Positions 63,001 to 64,000 of a stretch of DNA of 64,000 nucleotides are shown here, piece after piece. The notes under the pieces were generated by a model. That model searched no databases. It was not told the origin of the DNA and saw only the letters and a program-made list of their open reading frames with translations. The translations under genes were made by a program, and so were the position numbers. Numbering within the stretch: the stretch's first letter is position 1; each line of letters opens with the position of its first letter. This DNA is from Mycobacteriaceae bacterium (GTDB lineage: Bacteria; Actinomycetota; Actinomycetes; Mycobacteriales; Mycobacteriaceae), in assembly GCA_019749805.1 (NCBI GenBank), contig JAIEPH010000026.1:124001-188000 (forward strand), written 5' to 3'.

Positions 63001-64000
63001 CTTCAGTGGCGGGTGCGCTGGCCGGGATCGACTTCACCGATCTGGACAACTTCGCCGACGGCTTTCCGCATGCGCTATTCGCGGTGCACCGTCGCGAGGC
63101 GCCCGTCTATTGGCACGAGCCGACCGCCAACACACCAGACAACGAAGGTTTCTGGTCGGTCGCGACCCACGCTGAAACCCTTGCGGTGTTTCGAGATCCG
63201 GTGACGTACTCGTCGGTGACCGGGGGAACCCGGCCGTTCGGGGGCACGCTGCTGCAGGATCTGGCGGTTGCGGGGCAGGTCCTCAACATGATGGACGATC
63301 CGCGGCATTCACACATCCGCCGCCTCGTCAGCTCGGGTCTGACACCGCGGATGATCGCCCGCGTCGAAGACGATCTGCGCACCCGCACCCGTCGGCTGCT
63401 CGACGAGATTGAGCCCTGCAGTGCCTTTGATTTCCTGGTCGACGTGGCCGCCGAGCTGCCGATGCAGATGATCTGCATACTGCTGGGAGTGCCTGAATCT
63501 GAACGCCATTGGCTGTTCGAGGCGATCGAGCCGCAGTTCGACTTCGGCAGGGCCCGGAGGGCTGAAATTGGCCAAGTGGGGCAGTTGACCGCGGAGGAAG
63601 CCGGTTCGCGGATGTACACCTACGGCCAGGAGTTGATCGCAGCGAAGCGGTCCGCGCCGACCGACGACATGCTGTCGGTGGTCGCAAACGCGACGGTGGA
63701 GGACGAGACCCTCTCGGACATGGAGCTGTACCTGTTCTTCAGTTTGCTGTTCAGCGCCGGCGCGGAGACCACGCGCAATGCCGTCGCCGGCGGGTTGTTG
63801 GCGTTGATCGAGTATCCGGACCAATTCCAGGCGCTGCGTTCGGATTTGGCGCATCTGCCGACCGCGGTCGAGGAGATGGTGCGGTGGACGTCGCCGTCGC
63901 CGTCGAAGAGGCGGACCGCGACGCGCGATGCGGAGCTGGCGGGCTGCGAGATCAAGGCCGGCGAGAAGGTGCAGATCTGGGAGGGTTCGGCGAATCGCGA
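62997..64000 (+). CDS. cyp126: Cytochrome P450 CYP126 (3' end outside window)
   Basis: First 334 codons of a P450 aligned with M. tuberculosis CYP126 (Rv0778): [55 protein letters not shown] helix [16 protein letters not shown]-helix VEEMVRW and [13 protein letters not shown]. The heme loop lies beyond the window. GTG 62997 overlaps the purB stop (GTGA). Substrate unknown; coupling with purB is conserved. Confidence 0.9.
   Translation, partial: MTSVAGALAGIDFTDLDNFADGFPHALFAVHRREAPVYWHEPTANTPDNEGFWSVATHAETLAVFRDPVTYSSVTGGTRPFGGTLLQDLAVAGQVLNMMDDPRHSHIRRLVSSGLTPRMIARVEDDLRTRTRRLLDEIEPCSAFDFLVDVAAELPMQMICILLGVPESERHWLFEAIEPQFDFGRARRAEIGQVGQLTAEEAGSRMYTYGQELIAAKRSAPTDDMLSVVANATVEDETLSDMELYLFFSLLFSAGAETTRNAVAGGLLALIEYPDQFQALRSDLAHLPTAVEEMVRWTSPSPSKRRTATRDAELAGCEIKAGEKVQIWEGSANR

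Overview
The window is high-GC actinobacterial DNA from a mycobacterium, most likely a rapid-growing Mycolicibacterium. The evidence is a complete set of mce4 genes, two separate yrbE pairs, many cytochrome P450s, TetR regulators and SDR oxidoreductases, and gene order that matches two M. tuberculosis loci: Rv3500c-Rv3489 (mce4 to otsA) and Rv0756c-Rv0778 (phoPR, cyp51, purD, purB, cyp126). The two loci are far apart in M. tuberculosis but lie about 25 kb apart here. Symbols come from recognising the proteins and their order from memory. No database search was run.

Layout. 1-9594: 3' part of yrbE4B, mce4A-F and two Mce-associated proteins, together the cholesterol/steroid import system, with overlapping or nearly touching genes. 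9581-11206: otsA (trehalose-6-phosphate synthase) and a 54-residue companion gene. 11259-15622: small cysteine-containing secreted proteins (three intact, one broken), plus an unusual crotonase, an SDR gene preceded by a KstR-type operator, and an LpqN-like lipoprotein. 15640-18368: decay zone with a 5'-truncated dehydrogenase, an intact XdhC-like gene and a heavily degraded P450. 18469-28511: VanX-like dipeptidase, a DUF4185 surface protein with its secreted neighbour, an MFS transporter, a GH13 trehalose synthase-like enzyme coupled to an LLM flavin oxidoreductase, a quinone-oxidoreductase-like MDR enzyme and a cutinase-like protein. 28548-30486: divergent P450/TetR pair. 30657-33160: yrbEA-yrbEB-acyltransferase operon without any mce genes. 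33585-35632: small secreted proteins, a gene remnant, an HNH nuclease and tRNA-Thr(TGT).

35683-39538: two hypothetical genes, one with decapeptide repeats, then phoP-phoR with a PhoP-type direct-repeat box, then a HIT-family gene. 39685-41145: a DUF222/HNH (13E12-type) gene that interrupts the conserved order. 41142-48475 is one long leftward TetR-led operon: TetR, cyp123, SDR, cyp51, ferredoxin, NTF2-like, NDMA-dependent alcohol dehydrogenase, ketosteroid-isomerase-like protein, SDR. Facing it is a rightward set (48618-53449): aldehyde dehydrogenase, SDR, hydroxyisobutyrate-dehydrogenase-like, CMD-like and an unrecognised 408-residue protein. Two copies of one palindrome lie in the shared regulatory region. 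A CYP125-like P450/TetR pair with its own palindrome precedes purD. The window ends with an esterase, TetR, SDR, APC permease, DUF429 protein, purB and the start of cyp126.

The genes suggest linked themes: import of sterols (mce4), their oxidation and side-chain handling (P450s, SDRs, crotonase, KstR site, cyp51/ferredoxin cluster), trehalose metabolism (otsA, GH13 enzyme) and cell-envelope proteins under regulators such as PhoPR. Links between individual catabolic genes and a particular steroid substrate are inference.
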